The notes beneath the pieces are model-generated. The model was not told where the DNA came from and ran no database searches. It was given only the letters and a program-made list of their open reading frames with translations. Made by a program: the position numbers and the translations under genes. Positions 1 to 9,087 of a stretch of 64,000 nt of DNA are shown in pieces (the first letter of the stretch is position 1; each line of letters starts with the position of its first letter). The DNA comes from Mesorhizobium sp. M2D.F.Ca.ET.226.01.1.1 (lineage in GTDB: Bacteria; Pseudomonadota; Alphaproteobacteria; Rhizobiales; Rhizobiaceae), in contig NZ_RZOY02000014.1 in assembly GCF_004022705.2 (NCBI RefSeq), positions 1 through 64,000 of the forward strand. Reading direction: 5' to 3'.

Positions 1-143
1 GGCCCAACATGGCGCTGCACATGCCGCTGTTCCTGACCGACGAGGAGGGCCGTTTCGCGATCGGTTGCAGCGAGACGATCCTGGTGACCGATGGAGGGGC
101 GGAGGTCCTGAGCAACGGCGATCGCGACCTTCGATTCCTCTGA
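1..143 (+). CDS. C-terminal end of an M24-family (creatinase/Xaa-Pro aminopeptidase-like) protein, partial
   Basis: An open frame enters from the left edge and stops at 141-143. The visible tail of about 46 residues contains GCSETILVTDGGAEVL, which matches the usual closing segment of M24 pita-bread-fold proteins, where the Glu of the SET motif is the last metal ligand in true peptidases. A second M24 protein lies at 26753-27919 and ends similarly (ISESFRVTESGAE). The next gene is a DoeB-like deacylase; M24 (DoeA) and DoeB pairs are known from ectoine degradation, so the two may form one catabolic unit. Substrate cannot be told from this fragment. Confidence 0.7.
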   Translation, partial: PNMALHMPLFLTDEEGRFAIGCSETILVTDGGAEVLSNGDRDLRFL

Positions 144-422
144 TCTAGCTATTTCAACACAATTCCAGATAAGACGATGTCATGGTGGTCGGCTTGTAAG
201 GAAATCGTACGAGACGGATTTTGAAACCTGTTTTTGACCTAACTGAAAGTAAAAATTTTCGAGGAATAATCTGCATACATTTCAATACTGGGAGCACTGG
301 CTGCAGTGCCTGATGGGGTCATTGGCGGAGAAATAATTGTCGCCTTCGTCAATCCGCCGGCCAAGCTGCACACTGTGGCAACGATTAATCCACCACGTTT
401 TATAGATAATGGAACCTTGTCA

Positions 423-1415
423 ATGAGCCAAAAACCGCACCTTACGTTTGACCTCGACGAGCCTGGCGTGAACAAGGGTTATCTTGTAGTCCCAACGGGC
501 ACGGACAGGGAAGCTCTTCCGCTTCCAGTTCTAAGCCTTAATAAAGGGGAGGGGCCGCGCCTCCTTATTACCGCCGGTATCCATGGCGATGAATTCGAAG
601 GACCAATTGTCGCGCTTCGGCTCATTGACTGGCTAATTGAAGCGCAAACGTGCGGGAGAGTTCTCATTGCGCCGATGCTCAATCCGACAGCTTTGGAAGC
701 GTGGAGTCGCAGGTCGCCAGTAGATAGGTTGGACCTGAATCGTGTGTTTCCCGGCCGGCCGAACGGGTCAATATCCGAACGCACTGCGAGTGCAGTGTCG
801 GAGTTGCTGTTACCAACGGTTGACATGGTTTTTGATCTGCACAGCTTCGGACCCAAGTTTGATTGTCCCCCCGCAGCCACAACGCACCCTATTGGCGACG
901 CCGATCTCATGCGAAAGACGCTTAACATGGCAGCGGCCTTCAAGTTTCCAGTGACACTGGCCTGGGATGGACCAACGCAAGGAATGTTCGATACCTTGGT
1001 TCAAAGCCAAGGCAAGGTATTCGTTTGTGCTGAGCTCGGCAGTGGAACCGTGAGCGCCGACGCTCTTGCGGTCGCCGAAGCTGGGGTACGCAACGCAATT
1101 ATCGAGCTTGGGCTCGTAGAAGGAAAGACAGAGTATCCGACGCCCCGTCAAATGAAGACTAACCTGACACTCGAGTCGCTCACGTCGGACCAACTGACAT
1201 CGCCGGCACGAGGCATCTTCGAACCTCGTTGTTCGGTGTTGGACGAGCTGAGTGAAGGAGATCTTGTAGGACTCCTGCATCCGTTGGATCCGTGGTCATC
1301 AAAGGCCATTGAAATTCGAGCGCCTACCACATCGATCGTCTGTTCATTAAGGACCGGAATGCAGGTCGACGTCAACGATGGCTTAGTGTACCTCGCGCGG
1401 CCGCTCAATCTCTGA
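423..1415 (+). CDS. DoeB-like N-acyl amino acid deacylase (succinylglutamate desuccinylase/aspartoacylase family)
   Basis: A zinc hydrolase of about 330 residues. Visible motifs: GIHGDEFEG with the zinc-binding His and Glu, NRVFPG, and DLHS with the third zinc His. This order is that of the AstE/AspA family, and the N-terminal HLTFDLDEPGV matches DoeB-type N-acetyl-diaminobutyrate deacetylases. The frame is open from 306, but homology starts at the ATG at 423, so that start is chosen. The expected reaction is removal of an acyl group from an amino acid in the cytoplasm; the substrate is not decided by sequence. It follows an M24 protein, as in doeAB. Two truncated copies of its first codons occur at 23371 and 38313. 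Confidence 0.75.
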   Translation: MSQKPHLTFDLDEPGVNKGYLVVPTGTDREALPLPVLSLNKGEGPRLLITAGIHGDEFEGPIVALRLIDWLIEAQTCGRVLIAPMLNPTALEAWSRRSPVDRLDLNRVFPGRPNGSISERTASAVSELLLPTVDMVFDLHSFGPKFDCPPAATTHPIGDADLMRKTLNMAAAFKFPVTLAWDGPTQGMFDTLVQSQGKVFVCAELGSGTVSADALAVAEAGVRNAIIELGLVEGKTEYPTPRQMKTNLTLESLTSDQLTSPARGIFEPRCSVLDELSEGDLVGLLHPLDPWSSKAIEIRAPTTSIVCSLRTGMQVDVNDGLVYLARPLNL

Positions 1416-1989
1416 ATCTAAGGGGCATCGATATTTCGCCTCAACAACGACATACCGAGTGTGCGTACTTGTCAAGTAGCGCCCACGCGGCCGCCGGACA
1501 CCCGACCACATTATGCTGCCCATGATGATCCTGCCTCTGGTCAGCGTCATCTCTGATGGCGGCCGCCCGCAGCATGGGCGACGCCTTTTTGCCGCCTTCT
1601 CGCGTTTTCTTCCCGCTCAGCCTGCCGGGCGTGCGCGGCGGTTCCCTGTGGTGTTTGTGATCTGCCTCGGCTTTTACATCACGCCGGCCCCTCGGCGGGT
1701 TGGGAGACGCCATGCTGTCGACCTTCATGGCGTCGCAGTCCAGACCTCCTGTAAGTTTGCGCGCGTCGCCCTCGGCCGTCACCGCTTCTGGCGGTCGCCG
1801 TTGTCGTGCTTTCCATTCTCGGGGCTAGACCTTTCCGGTAGGCAGGGCCGCACGGCGCAACCAGCGCGGAAGTTGGCTGACCCGGCTGCCTTGGTAGTGT
1901 GCTGAGAGTTCTGCAAATTCGCTGAGAGAGGGCGGTCATGGCAGGCTGATGATTGTTCACGTCACCGATTCCCGCGAAGGAACGCCGCC
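1416..1989. other. Intergenic region without a recognised gene; probable left flank of the IS256 remnant
   Basis: Short frames exist on both strands, but none shows a family signature and their codon use is poor. From about 1890 the sequence probably belongs to the left end of the IS256 copy whose transposase begins at 1990 (repeat-like gctgagag at 1903 and 1922). The rest may be an older leader or element remnant; I see no promoter or terminator I would defend. Confidence 0.4.
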
Positions 1990-2280
1990 ATGACCAAGAC
2001 TGAAGATAAATCCGCCGGCCGTCAAAGACATTCTGCTTTCGAACCCGGATACGGATGGATTGCACGAGGTGATCCGCGCTGTGATGCAGGAGGTGCTCGA
2101 GGCCGAGATGGACGAGGCGCTGGGTGCTGCGAAGAACCAGCGCACGCCGGAGCGTCTCGGCTATCGCTCTGGCTATTAGTCTAGGGCCGCACCCTTGTCA
2201 CGCGGGTCGGCAAGCTTGAGCTGCGGGTTCCGCAGGATCGGGCGGGCCGCTTCTCCACCGAATTGTTTGAGCGCTAGTAT
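1990..2280 (+). pseudogene. IS256-family transposase, N-terminal remnant
   Basis: Starting at ATG 1990, the pieces read over two frames as the beginning of an IS256 transposase: MTKTEDKSAGRQ, then DGLHEVIRAVMQEVLEAEMD, then KNQRTPERLGYRSGY, RVGKLELRVPQDRAGRFST and LFER. At least one frameshift near 2020 and a stop at 2178 break it, and homology ends abruptly near 2280. No catalytic residues remain, so it cannot transpose. It differs from the other IS256 copy at 24000-25180 (minus strand), which carries a different N-terminus, so the two are probably not halves of one element. Confidence 0.75.
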
Positions 2281-2439
2281 CGAAAAACTAGGTTCGGGTC
2301 TGCGGATATCCGTCGACGTTCCCGCTGGGGCGCGGCAATCAAGTGAGAGCGCAGCGTCAATCAAGATGAGAATGCCGCCGGCGGCGTTCCCTTTCGGAGC
2401 GTTGTCTGGCGATCGCGGCCGACCGGGTACGCCAGTGGT

Positions 2440-2952
2440 TTGTCGGATTGGAGGAATCACTTAGTGCCCGGCCGCCACGTAACCGATCACCAGATGAGGC
2501 TTCATGAAGTTCCGGCAGACCCATACGACGGCCGTCGCGGCGGCGAAGGCGTCGATCGGCACGGCACGGCCTATCGCATCGAGAAGGATTCGAGGCTGCC
2601 CTCGCAGAGGAAGGTTCCGCGACAACGCCGCCGCCCGATCCGCTCGCCCGACAATTTTGACGCCGAGATCGTGCCGCTGCTGTGGGCTGCGCCGGGAATC
2701 CGGCCGGTCGCAATCTTCGAGGAGACGCTGCGGCGTCATCCCGAGCTGGGCAACGCCATTCGCCAGCGTCGCGTCCGATCCCGGCGCGCTGTCCGATGGC
2801 GAGGAACAGGAAGTCATCTTCCGGCAAACGCACGAGCCGGCCGCCTCGGCCTGTCGGATTTCACCGATCATGAGCAGCACCGGCCTCACCATCGCCGGAC
2901 AGCCGCTCGATCACCGTCTCTATCATTCGCGGCTCGCCTATTCCGGCTTGCA
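2440..2952 (+). pseudogene. IS21-family transposase (IstA) remnant
   Basis: Translation over several frames gives the N-terminal part of an IstA protein: MKFRQTHTTAVAAAKASIG, YRIEKDSRLPSQRK, FDAEIVPLLWAAPGIRPVAIFEE, LRRHPELG, then EEQEVIFRQTHEP, GLSDFT and PLDHRLYHSRLAYSG. The HTH region and the beginning of the core are recognisable, but frameshifts near 2560, 2790 and 2870 and truncation at about 2952 destroy the gene, and no istB follows. It abuts a citE-like fragment, which suggests an IS21 copy once entered or was deleted next to a lyase gene. Confidence 0.7.
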
Positions 2953-3100
2953 GCCGTGATGGCAGGCGTTGACGCACTGGTTTTTCCGAAGACGGATTCG
3001 GCAGAGTGGGTTTTAGAGATCGCGAATGCGGTTTCGGAACTCGAACGCGAAAGAAATCTTCCGCCGGGAGGCCCCGGTCCTTGCCCAGATCGGATCTGAA
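2953..3100 (+). pseudogene. Fragment of a CitE/HpcH-HpaI family CoA lyase
   Basis: About 40 residues in one frame read VMAGVDALVFPKTDSAEWV followed by ANAVSELERERNLPPG. This matches the stretch of CitE-like lyases (citrate lyase beta, malyl/methylmalyl-CoA lyase) with the (L/F)PK(T/V)(E/D) motif and the following helix. Neither end of the gene is present; the left side is replaced by IS21 DNA. It matters because methylaspartate ammonia-lyase and a CaiB CoA-transferase sit later in the window, and a CitE-type lyase acts with such enzymes in mesaconate metabolism. A link to those genes is inference. Confidence 0.5.
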
Positions 3101-3254
3101 CAGTTCACCAGTCCGACTATCGCACGATTCATCCTCCGAATCCATTCAAGGAAAATGAATCACGGCCGCAGCCCAAGGGCGAGCGCCTGTTTCAACATCC
3201 TGCTAGGTCGAGCCGGGTTCAAATCCTTATTTCTCGTCCTCCGCTTGAAATGAC

Positions 3255-5003
3255 TTATTCCGCCGCACGAGATCTTGCCTGCCGCAGTTGTTGCGTGGCG
3301 TCGAGATCGATGACGATGCCCGCTTCACTCTTCGTGAGGACTACGGCGTAGTCGCGCCGCGCACCTTCTATGCTGATCTTGCCGAGACGACAGTCTTCCA
3401 GCACGCGCTCCGGCTCCCGTTCGGATGCTGGGCCGTACCCACCCCCCGATGGCATCACGTGGCAGAACAGGTCGTTTTTCTTCATTGGTACCGGCTCCTT
3501 AAGGAGCACCGGCAGCACGATGGCATTGTCGCCCGAGATCAGACGGTTCATCGACGGCTTGCCTTCGCAGCCCCCAAAGAGGCCATGCGGCGGATAGGCA
3601 CGCTTATCGGAACGGATATTCAAGGTCGCTGAGCTCGCAAGGAGCCGATAATCGCGCCGGATGGCGAGCCCACCCCTACGGCGTCCCGGACCCCCTGTGT
3701 CGGGGACGAAGCCGTATTGCTCGATGCGGATAGGATAGGTCTGCTCGATCATCTCAACCGGCACGTTCGACTGGTTGGCGCCGATATGTGGGCCACCGTC
3801 CAGCCCGTCATTCGCTAGGCTGGCTCCCCAGGTTCCCATAACCGTTTCACAGAAGACGAACTGGTTGCCCCCATGCAGGCCCGCAATGGTAGGCAAAGTC
3901 GAGCCGCCGGATCCGTCGGCCGTTACCCGGTCGGGAGCAGCCTGCGAAAGCGCGCCGAAGAGGCAGTCGATCATTCTGTAGCCGGTAATGCCGCGCGCGC
4001 CGCAGGGGGCTGGCGATACGGGACGGACCACGGTGCCTTCCGGAGCCCTGACCTCGATGATCTCGGTGAACCCGTGGCAGTTGGGAACGTCCGCCTTCAT
4101 CACGGATCGTAGGGCTGCGTAGGCACAGGCCTTGGTGAAGGGGAAAGTGGCGTTTACGCCGCCGGCGACCTGAGGCGAGGACCCGTCCCAGTCTATCACA
4201 ACCCGGCTGCCCTTAATCTCGACCTGAACCTTGAGAAGGATCGGCTCAGGATTCTCGCCGATCCCGTCAATATGGTCGGTGAAGTGATAGACGCCGTCGG
4301 GAAGATCGCCGATCTCAGCTTCTGCCAGCTCACGTGCGTAGTCGTTCAGATCCTCTATCGCCTGCAGAACCGTATCGGCGCCATAGCGATCGAAGAGACG
4401 CACCATTGCCCGCGCACCCGTCGCTCCGGCGGCCATCTGTGCCTGAAGATCGCCCAGGACGAGATCGGGCGTACGCACGTTGATCGCTATCATATCCCAC
4501 AGAGTGGCGTTGCGGCGCCCTCGATCCACAAGCTTGAGGACAGGGATGCGCAGGCCCTCCTGAAATATTTCGTGAGCGCCGAGAGCGTTAGAGCCCGCCA
4601 CGATGCCGCCGACGTCCGAATGGTGCGCCAGTGTCGTCGCCCAGCCACGCAGGACATTCTCGTAAAAAATAGGGCGGACGATATAGATGTCGGGAAGGTG
4701 CTGGCCCGCTGCCGCGTACGGGTCGTTCATGATCAGCACGTCGTCCGGATGGATGTCGTCGCCGATTTTCCACAGCATCGTCTGTAGCGCATCATAGAAG
4801 CTGCCTAGATGCATGGGCGTGCACACGCCTTGAGCGATTGTACGCCCGGTCGCATCGCAGAGGGCCGTCGAGAAATCCAATGAGTCGCGAACGATCTGGG
4901 AGTAAGCGGTACGAACGATCGTAAGCGTCATCTCATCGGCGATCGTGTCGAACGCGTTCTTGAATATCTCGAGCAAAAACGGGTCTGTCTTGCGGTTTCG
5001 CAT
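3255..5003 (-). CDS. hyuB: Hydantoinase B/oxoprolinase family protein (HyuB)
   Basis: About 582 residues, the normal size for the B subunit of ATP-dependent N-methylhydantoinase/5-oxoprolinase-type enzymes. Signatures include FKNAFDTIADEM near the start, NDPYAAAGQHLPDI, HHSDVGG, ATFPFTKACAYAALRS, and the closing SGGGYGPASEREPE. With HyuA it should hydrolyse a cyclic amide (hydantoin, oxoproline or similar ring) at the cost of ATP in the cytoplasm. A GTG one codon upstream (5006) is possible, but ATG 5003 overlaps the hyuA stop in a TGATG arrangement, indicating translational coupling. Two decayed relatives occur at 30581-32174 and 32415-33840. The substrate is unknown. Confidence 0.9.
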   Translation of the reverse strand: MRNRKTDPFLLEIFKNAFDTIADEMTLTIVRTAYSQIVRDSLDFSTALCDATGRTIAQGVCTPMHLGSFYDALQTMLWKIGDDIHPDDVLIMNDPYAAAGQHLPDIYIVRPIFYENVLRGWATTLAHHSDVGGIVAGSNALGAHEIFQEGLRIPVLKLVDRGRRNATLWDMIAINVRTPDLVLGDLQAQMAAGATGARAMVRLFDRYGADTVLQAIEDLNDYARELAEAEIGDLPDGVYHFTDHIDGIGENPEPILLKVQVEIKGSRVVIDWDGSSPQVAGGVNATFPFTKACAYAALRSVMKADVPNCHGFTEIIEVRAPEGTVVRPVSPAPCGARGITGYRMIDCLFGALSQAAPDRVTADGSGGSTLPTIAGLHGGNQFVFCETVMGTWGASLANDGLDGGPHIGANQSNVPVEMIEQTYPIRIEQYGFVPDTGGPGRRRGGLAIRRDYRLLASSATLNIRSDKRAYPPHGLFGGCEGKPSMNRLISGDNAIVLPVLLKEPVPMKKNDLFCHVMPSGGGYGPASEREPERVLEDCRLGKISIEGARRDYAVVLTKSEAGIVIDLDATQQLRQARSRAAE

Positions 5004-7084
5004 CACGCGACTCCTCGTTGCAGATCGACGACCAGGTTGTCAAATTCGTCTCGGAAGACGGAAGCGTCTGGCGGCACAACCGTCGTCCCTTCATATTCTT
5101 CCACGATAACCGGCCCGGCCTGCCTCTCCCGCGTGACTTCCGCGCGTCCCACGACAGCCGTCTCAATGAAGCCGTACCTCTTTCCGAACCACACCGGCCT
5201 TGAAGTGGTCTCGCTTGGCTTGAGTGCGTGCCGTAGGCGAGCAGGCACGACATGGTCCGGGTCGGATGCCCTGAGACGCAACGCGACGATCTCGACTGCG
5301 TTGTGCTCATCGAAACGGTGACCAAACCGTCGCTCATGCTCGGCGTCGAAGCGGGCGCGCAGCTCGCTGCGCGCCTCGGTGGATAGGTGCCCATCATCGA
5401 GATCAATAATCAGCTCGAATGCCTGCCCAAGGTAGCGCATCTCTACCTGGCGCATGCACCTGGCCTTCCCGGAAACACCCAGAAGGCGCTCCGCCTCACG
5501 CTGGAGCTGAACGTAAGCCTGTTCAGCTGCCGTATAATCGAGCTCGTCCAGTCGTGCGACGAAGGCTGATGCGACAGCTACTGACTTTTCGGCCAGAAGC
5601 AGACCCACGGCACTGAAAACGCCCGCTGCTGCAGGAACATATATGCGGCCGATCTCCAAGCTTCGCGCAATGGACGCCCCATGCACGCCGCCATTGCCTC
5701 CAAAAGCGAACATGGCGAAATCGCGCGGATTGCGCCCGCGATAGGTCGTCACCGCCTTGATGGCCCGCACCATCGTCGCATTCGCAACCTCATGCACGCC
5801 GTATGCGGCTTCATGCACGGACATTCCGAGCGGGGAGGCGATCGTCCTCTCAAGAGATGCGCGCGACAAGCCGGCATCGATCCTTACTGTTCCGCCGGCC
5901 AGAGACTGCTGATTCAAGAAGCCGAGCACGATATTCGCATCCGTAACGGTCGGCTCCTCACCGCCCAGCCCGTATGCGGCCGGACCCGGCGCCGCGCCGG
6001 CGCTGTCAGGGCCGACTTTGATAGCCCCTGCCCGGTCCAGCCGCACGATGGAGCCGCCACCAGCGCCAACCTCAGCGATGTCGATGACCGGAAGCTTGAG
6101 CGCGTATCCGCCGCCGCCGGCGATCGCACCCGCGGTGCTCATCGAAGCGCCGATCTCGTAGTTTTCGGCGAAGATGACATCGCCATCCTCGATCAGGGAA
6201 CCTTTCGCGGTGGTGCCGCCCATGTCGAACGTTATGGCGTTCCGGATACGCAGAAGGCGGGCCAGATGGGCGGCGCCGACGACACCCGCCGCCGGCCCGC
6301 ATTCCACGATCTGGGCCGGCTTGTCCTTCACCGCATCGGAGGAGATCGAGCCTCCGGAGGACTGCATGACTGATATGCGGGCGTTGCAACCGGCCGCAGC
6401 GAGATCGGCTTCCATCCCTTCCAGGTAGCGCTTAACCGGAGGGCCGACATAGGCGTTTACCACCGTCGTGCTGGTACGTTCGTATTCACGAATCTGCGGG
6501 AGCACGTCGACCGAAAGGGTTACGAAGCAGCCGGGGAGCAATTTCCGGAGGAGCGCGCCGGCGCGGCGTTCGTGGTCGGGAAAGCGATAGGAGTGCAGGA
6601 AGCAGACGGCGACAGCCTCCGCCCCCGACCTGGCGATGACCTCGGCGGCCTTGCACACATCATCCTCAACCAGCGGCACAACGACGCTGCCATCGGCTCC
6701 GACGCGCTCACGAACTTCAAGCCTCAGGTCGCGCGCCGCCAAAGGAAGAGGTTTGACGTAGAGCGGCTCGTAGAGCTTAGGCACACGGATGCGCCGCAAT
6801 TCAAGCACATCACGAAATCCCGCCGTTGTGAGCAGCGCGACGCGGGCACCCTTGCCCTCCAGAATCGCGTTTGTAGCGACGGTGCATCCGTGCGCCATTT
6901 CGGCCATCGTCTCGATCCGAAGATCTCGGGCCGATGCGAGGGCTTTCGCACCTTCGATCACTCCGCTGGCATAATTCTGGGGTGTCGATGGCACCTTAAT
7001 CGTACTTAGCAGCCCGTCCTCGGCTATAAAGGCAATATCGGTGAATGTACCACCAATGTCGGACGCCAAACGCCAGCCTTTCAT
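5003..7084 (-). CDS. hyuA: Hydantoinase A/oxoprolinase family protein (HyuA), ATP-binding subunit
   Basis: About 693 residues. The N-terminal DIGGTFTDIAF is the phosphate-binding motif of the acetate/sugar kinase-like fold, and FDMGGTTAKGSL near the middle is the second nucleotide-binding motif; GAGGGSI and FAFGGNGGVHGA are further family signatures. It should activate the cyclic amide with ATP before ring opening by HyuB. The frame is open to 7168, but ATG 7084 has a good GGGAGGG ribosome site and precedes the conserved start, so it is chosen. The gene lies 80 bp downstream of the LysR regulator, in the same direction, and is coupled to hyuB. Confidence 0.9.
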   Translation of the reverse strand: MKGWRLASDIGGTFTDIAFIAEDGLLSTIKVPSTPQNYASGVIEGAKALASARDLRIETMAEMAHGCTVATNAILEGKGARVALLTTAGFRDVLELRRIRVPKLYEPLYVKPLPLAARDLRLEVRERVGADGSVVVPLVEDDVCKAAEVIARSGAEAVAVCFLHSYRFPDHERRAGALLRKLLPGCFVTLSVDVLPQIREYERTSTTVVNAYVGPPVKRYLEGMEADLAAAGCNARISVMQSSGGSISSDAVKDKPAQIVECGPAAGVVGAAHLARLLRIRNAITFDMGGTTAKGSLIEDGDVIFAENYEIGASMSTAGAIAGGGGYALKLPVIDIAEVGAGGGSIVRLDRAGAIKVGPDSAGAAPGPAAYGLGGEEPTVTDANIVLGFLNQQSLAGGTVRIDAGLSRASLERTIASPLGMSVHEAAYGVHEVANATMVRAIKAVTTYRGRNPRDFAMFAFGGNGGVHGASIARSLEIGRIYVPAAAGVFSAVGLLLAEKSVAVASAFVARLDELDYTAAEQAYVQLQREAERLLGVSGKARCMRQVEMRYLGQAFELIIDLDDGHLSTEARSELRARFDAEHERRFGHRFDEHNAVEIVALRLRASDPDHVVPARLRHALKPSETTSRPVWFGKRYGFIETAVVGRAEVTRERQAGPVIVEEYEGTTVVPPDASVFRDEFDNLVVDLQRGVA

Positions 7085-7164
7085 CGAACCCTCCCTGCTC
7101 CACCAATTTGACGAAACATAGAAAGGAGCGCCCCATAGATGCAAATCGCAATTTACGCTGGAGA

Positions 7165-8070
7165 TCAATAAAGTAATTTTATCGAGTCCGATGAGCCGCG
7201 TGCCTTCAAGAACTCTATGGCACGTTCGGTGAGCGTCTCGGGGACATGCGTGTCCGGCCCCTGCGGGTAGCAGACCGTGAAGCGGACATCGGTGAGCTTG
7301 AATTCGGTATCGACGACGACAAGGCTGCCGGTAGCGACTTCCTCCTCGATAGAGCCGAGAGGCACCGCGCCTATCCCCAAGCCCTTGCGAACCATCAAAA
7401 TGGTTGTCTGAAGCGAGTTGATCGGGTTCAGCCTGGGCGCAATATCGGCTTTGCGAAGATCGCGCAGCAGATCCTGGTGTGGCCTAGTCATCCGCTCGAA
7501 GGTGAAGATGTCCATGCGGTCGATTTCGGCCGGTGTTAGCTTCCTGCCGTGCAGGCCGAGCGACGGTGCGGCTGCGAATACCATGGGACAGTCACAGAGC
7601 AGATGGTTGATCATCTGCGGATTGGAGATGGGACCCACAATGAACCCGATATCGATTTGTCGGGCAAGCAATTCGTCGCGCAGTCGATAGGATGGACCGA
7701 TGTGAAGCTCGAACTCGGCATCCGGATTTGCCGCGCGCAAGGCCGCAAGGAAGGGCGGGATCCAGATGACTGCCATCGTGTCTGAAGCCCCGATACGCAC
7801 GATTCCACGCAGCTCGCCTTTGCCGTAGCGTTTGAGGGCCTTGGCTTGGATTTCCAGTAGCTTCTCGGCGCTGCGAAGAAAGCTGCGGCCCTGCGGAGTG
7901 AGCGCAACCCGATGGCCCGAGCGATCGAAAAGACTGACGCCCAGCCGATCTTCGAGCGCCGCGATACGCGCTGAAATGGTTGGCTGTGTTGTGTTCAGTT
8001 GCTCCGCAGCCTTGGCAAAGGTCCCGAGCACCGCTACAAGATAGAAGCTTTTGATCTGGTCAAAGGTCAT
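7165..8070 (-). CDS. LysR-type transcriptional regulator
   Basis: A 301-residue protein with a typical LysR N-terminal winged HTH (FYLVAVLGTFAKAAEQLN, then TQPTISARIAALEDRLG and LFDR) and a periplasmic-binding-protein-like effector domain. It is transcribed toward hyuA with only 80 bp between, so it probably controls, and may be cotranscribed with, hyuAB; LysR genes are more often divergent from their targets. The effector, probably a pathway intermediate, cannot be read from sequence. Confidence 0.88.
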   Translation of the reverse strand: MTFDQIKSFYLVAVLGTFAKAAEQLNTTQPTISARIAALEDRLGVSLFDRSGHRVALTPQGRSFLRSAEKLLEIQAKALKRYGKGELRGIVRIGASDTMAVIWIPPFLAALRAANPDAEFELHIGPSYRLRDELLARQIDIGFIVGPISNPQMINHLLCDCPMVFAAAPSLGLHGRKLTPAEIDRMDIFTFERMTRPHQDLLRDLRKADIAPRLNPINSLQTTILMVRKGLGIGAVPLGSIEEEVATGSLVVVDTEFKLTDVRFTVCYPQGPDTHVPETLTERAIEFLKARGSSDSIKLLY

Positions 8071-8132
8071 GCAGCTTTATCGGTCGGCGTCGGCGGTTCT
8101 GCAAGCGCCTTGGCGAGCCGGCCAGCCCCGTG

Positions 8133-8345
8133 ATGGCACGCGGACCCTCGCGTGGGACTGATGATGCCGGTGGCAAACGACTACTACTCGGACCTAAACG
8201 ACGAAAGGCGCCACTTCGATCTCGCCGACGCCTGCGCCGGCTACAGTGATCAGCTGGAGCTGCAAGCTGTTTCCCTCCTTGTCTTCCCGAATTCCGTCGC
8301 CGTTAGTACGCCGATATCCAACGGCATCGAAGCTGCCCGCGCACG
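8133..8345. pseudogene. Rearranged fragment of the oligopeptide-binding protein gene (half of it inverted)
   Basis: Bases 8133-8240 on the plus strand closely match 13068-13165 in the intact binding-protein gene (HADP, VGL, MPVA, DYYSDLND, RRHFD). Bases 8239-8345 match the very next part of that gene (13160-13266; NGDGVREDKEGNSF region) but on the minus strand. So this is a partial second copy of the gene in which one half was inverted in place. No start, signal peptide or C-terminus remains. It lies directly beside an IS110 remnant, the likely cause of truncation. Confidence 0.8.
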
Positions 8346-8730
8346 CATTGAGCAAAAAATCAGAATGTTGGAGGAGCACATTCTCGGGTTCGCCACACAG
8401 GGATCCGTGCCGCCGTGATGACCGTACCCGGCATTGGCGTCTTGACGGCCAATCCGCTTCGTCACCGCGGTGGATGATTTAGCGCGCTTTGTTCGCTCAT
8501 CGGGTGTTGGCGCCCATTTCGGCCTGACGCCGAGACGGTATCAATCGGGAAGTCGATCGTGACGGGTCGGTGTCAAAATGCGACGACACGCTCACAGGCA
8601 CCTATCTATCTCTTCGAGCTGCGGGCACTCTGTTGGCACGGGTCGCCAGATGGTCTGCACTGAAAGCGTGGGCGCGCGTCTGGCGCGCCGGATTGGCAGC
8701 AAGAAAGCCCGAGTGGCCGTCGCCTGCAGA
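8346..8730 (+). pseudogene. IS110-family transposase remnant, left part (interrupted by the IS66 element)
   Basis: Across frames the translation gives the C-terminal transposase_20 region of IS110 elements: VMTVPGIGVLTAN, then GVGAHFGLTPRRYQSG, SKCDDTLTGTYL, LLARVARWSALKAW and KKARVAVA. Several stops and frameshifts show that it was already decayed. It ends at 8730, exactly where the IS66 element begins; the final codons continue at 11576-11667 on the far side. The N-terminal DEDD catalytic domain is missing. Confidence 0.8.
8723..8730 (+). repeat. 8-bp target-site duplication of the IS66 element, left copy (right copy at 11576-11583)
   Basis: CCTGCAGA occurs directly outside both inverted repeats. 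Removing the element and one copy rejoins the IS110 reading frame (VAVA with RLAVIMHRIW), which confirms the insertion point. Confidence 0.88.
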
Positions 8731-8802
8731 GTACCCATCCGGTGAAGTCCGCAGACGTGCGTATCTGGTGACCGTGAGGACCTGAGCACCGGAGTGCTGG
8801 GG

Positions 8803-9087
8803 TCAAGCTTTCGATGAGGAGACCCGATGATATTCTTCGAGGAGGAGTTTGACCTCCTCGATGCCTTCATCGGTGAAGGCCAAGATCCCGTCGTCATCGT
8901 TGGTGCCGTACACCCAGATGACGCCGTCCTCCGGCTCGAGACCGAGGGTCAGTTCGTGGATGAGCGCTTCGCTGACGCCGAGGTCGCTGGCGACACGGCC
9001 GACGGTGTAGACGTGATGCACCTTATTGCGCTGCATGATCAGGCGGCAGCTGGTTGGGTCCGCAGTTTTGCGGACCTCCAATTCCAC
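8803..9087 (-). CDS. Small passenger protein of the IS66 element, function unknown
   Basis: A 94-residue acidic protein without membrane segments or a recognised domain. A central stretch (GRVASDLGVSEALIHEL) could be a short helix-turn-helix. It lies between the end of tnpC, which it overlaps by about 48 bp, and the left inverted repeat, a position where several rhizobial IS66 elements carry an extra ORF. It is probably translated with tnpC. A role in transposition is not established. Confidence 0.55.
   Translation of the reverse strand: MELEVRKTADPTSCRLIMQRNKVHHVYTVGRVASDLGVSEALIHELTLGLEPEDGVIWVYGTNDDDGILAFTDEGIEEVKLLLEEYHRVSSSKA

Noticed and set aside
3205-3245. GGTTCAAATCC, like a tRNA T-loop
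   Set aside because: Neither the acceptor stem nor the anticodon arm can be drawn around it; a similar chance match occurs at 26186.
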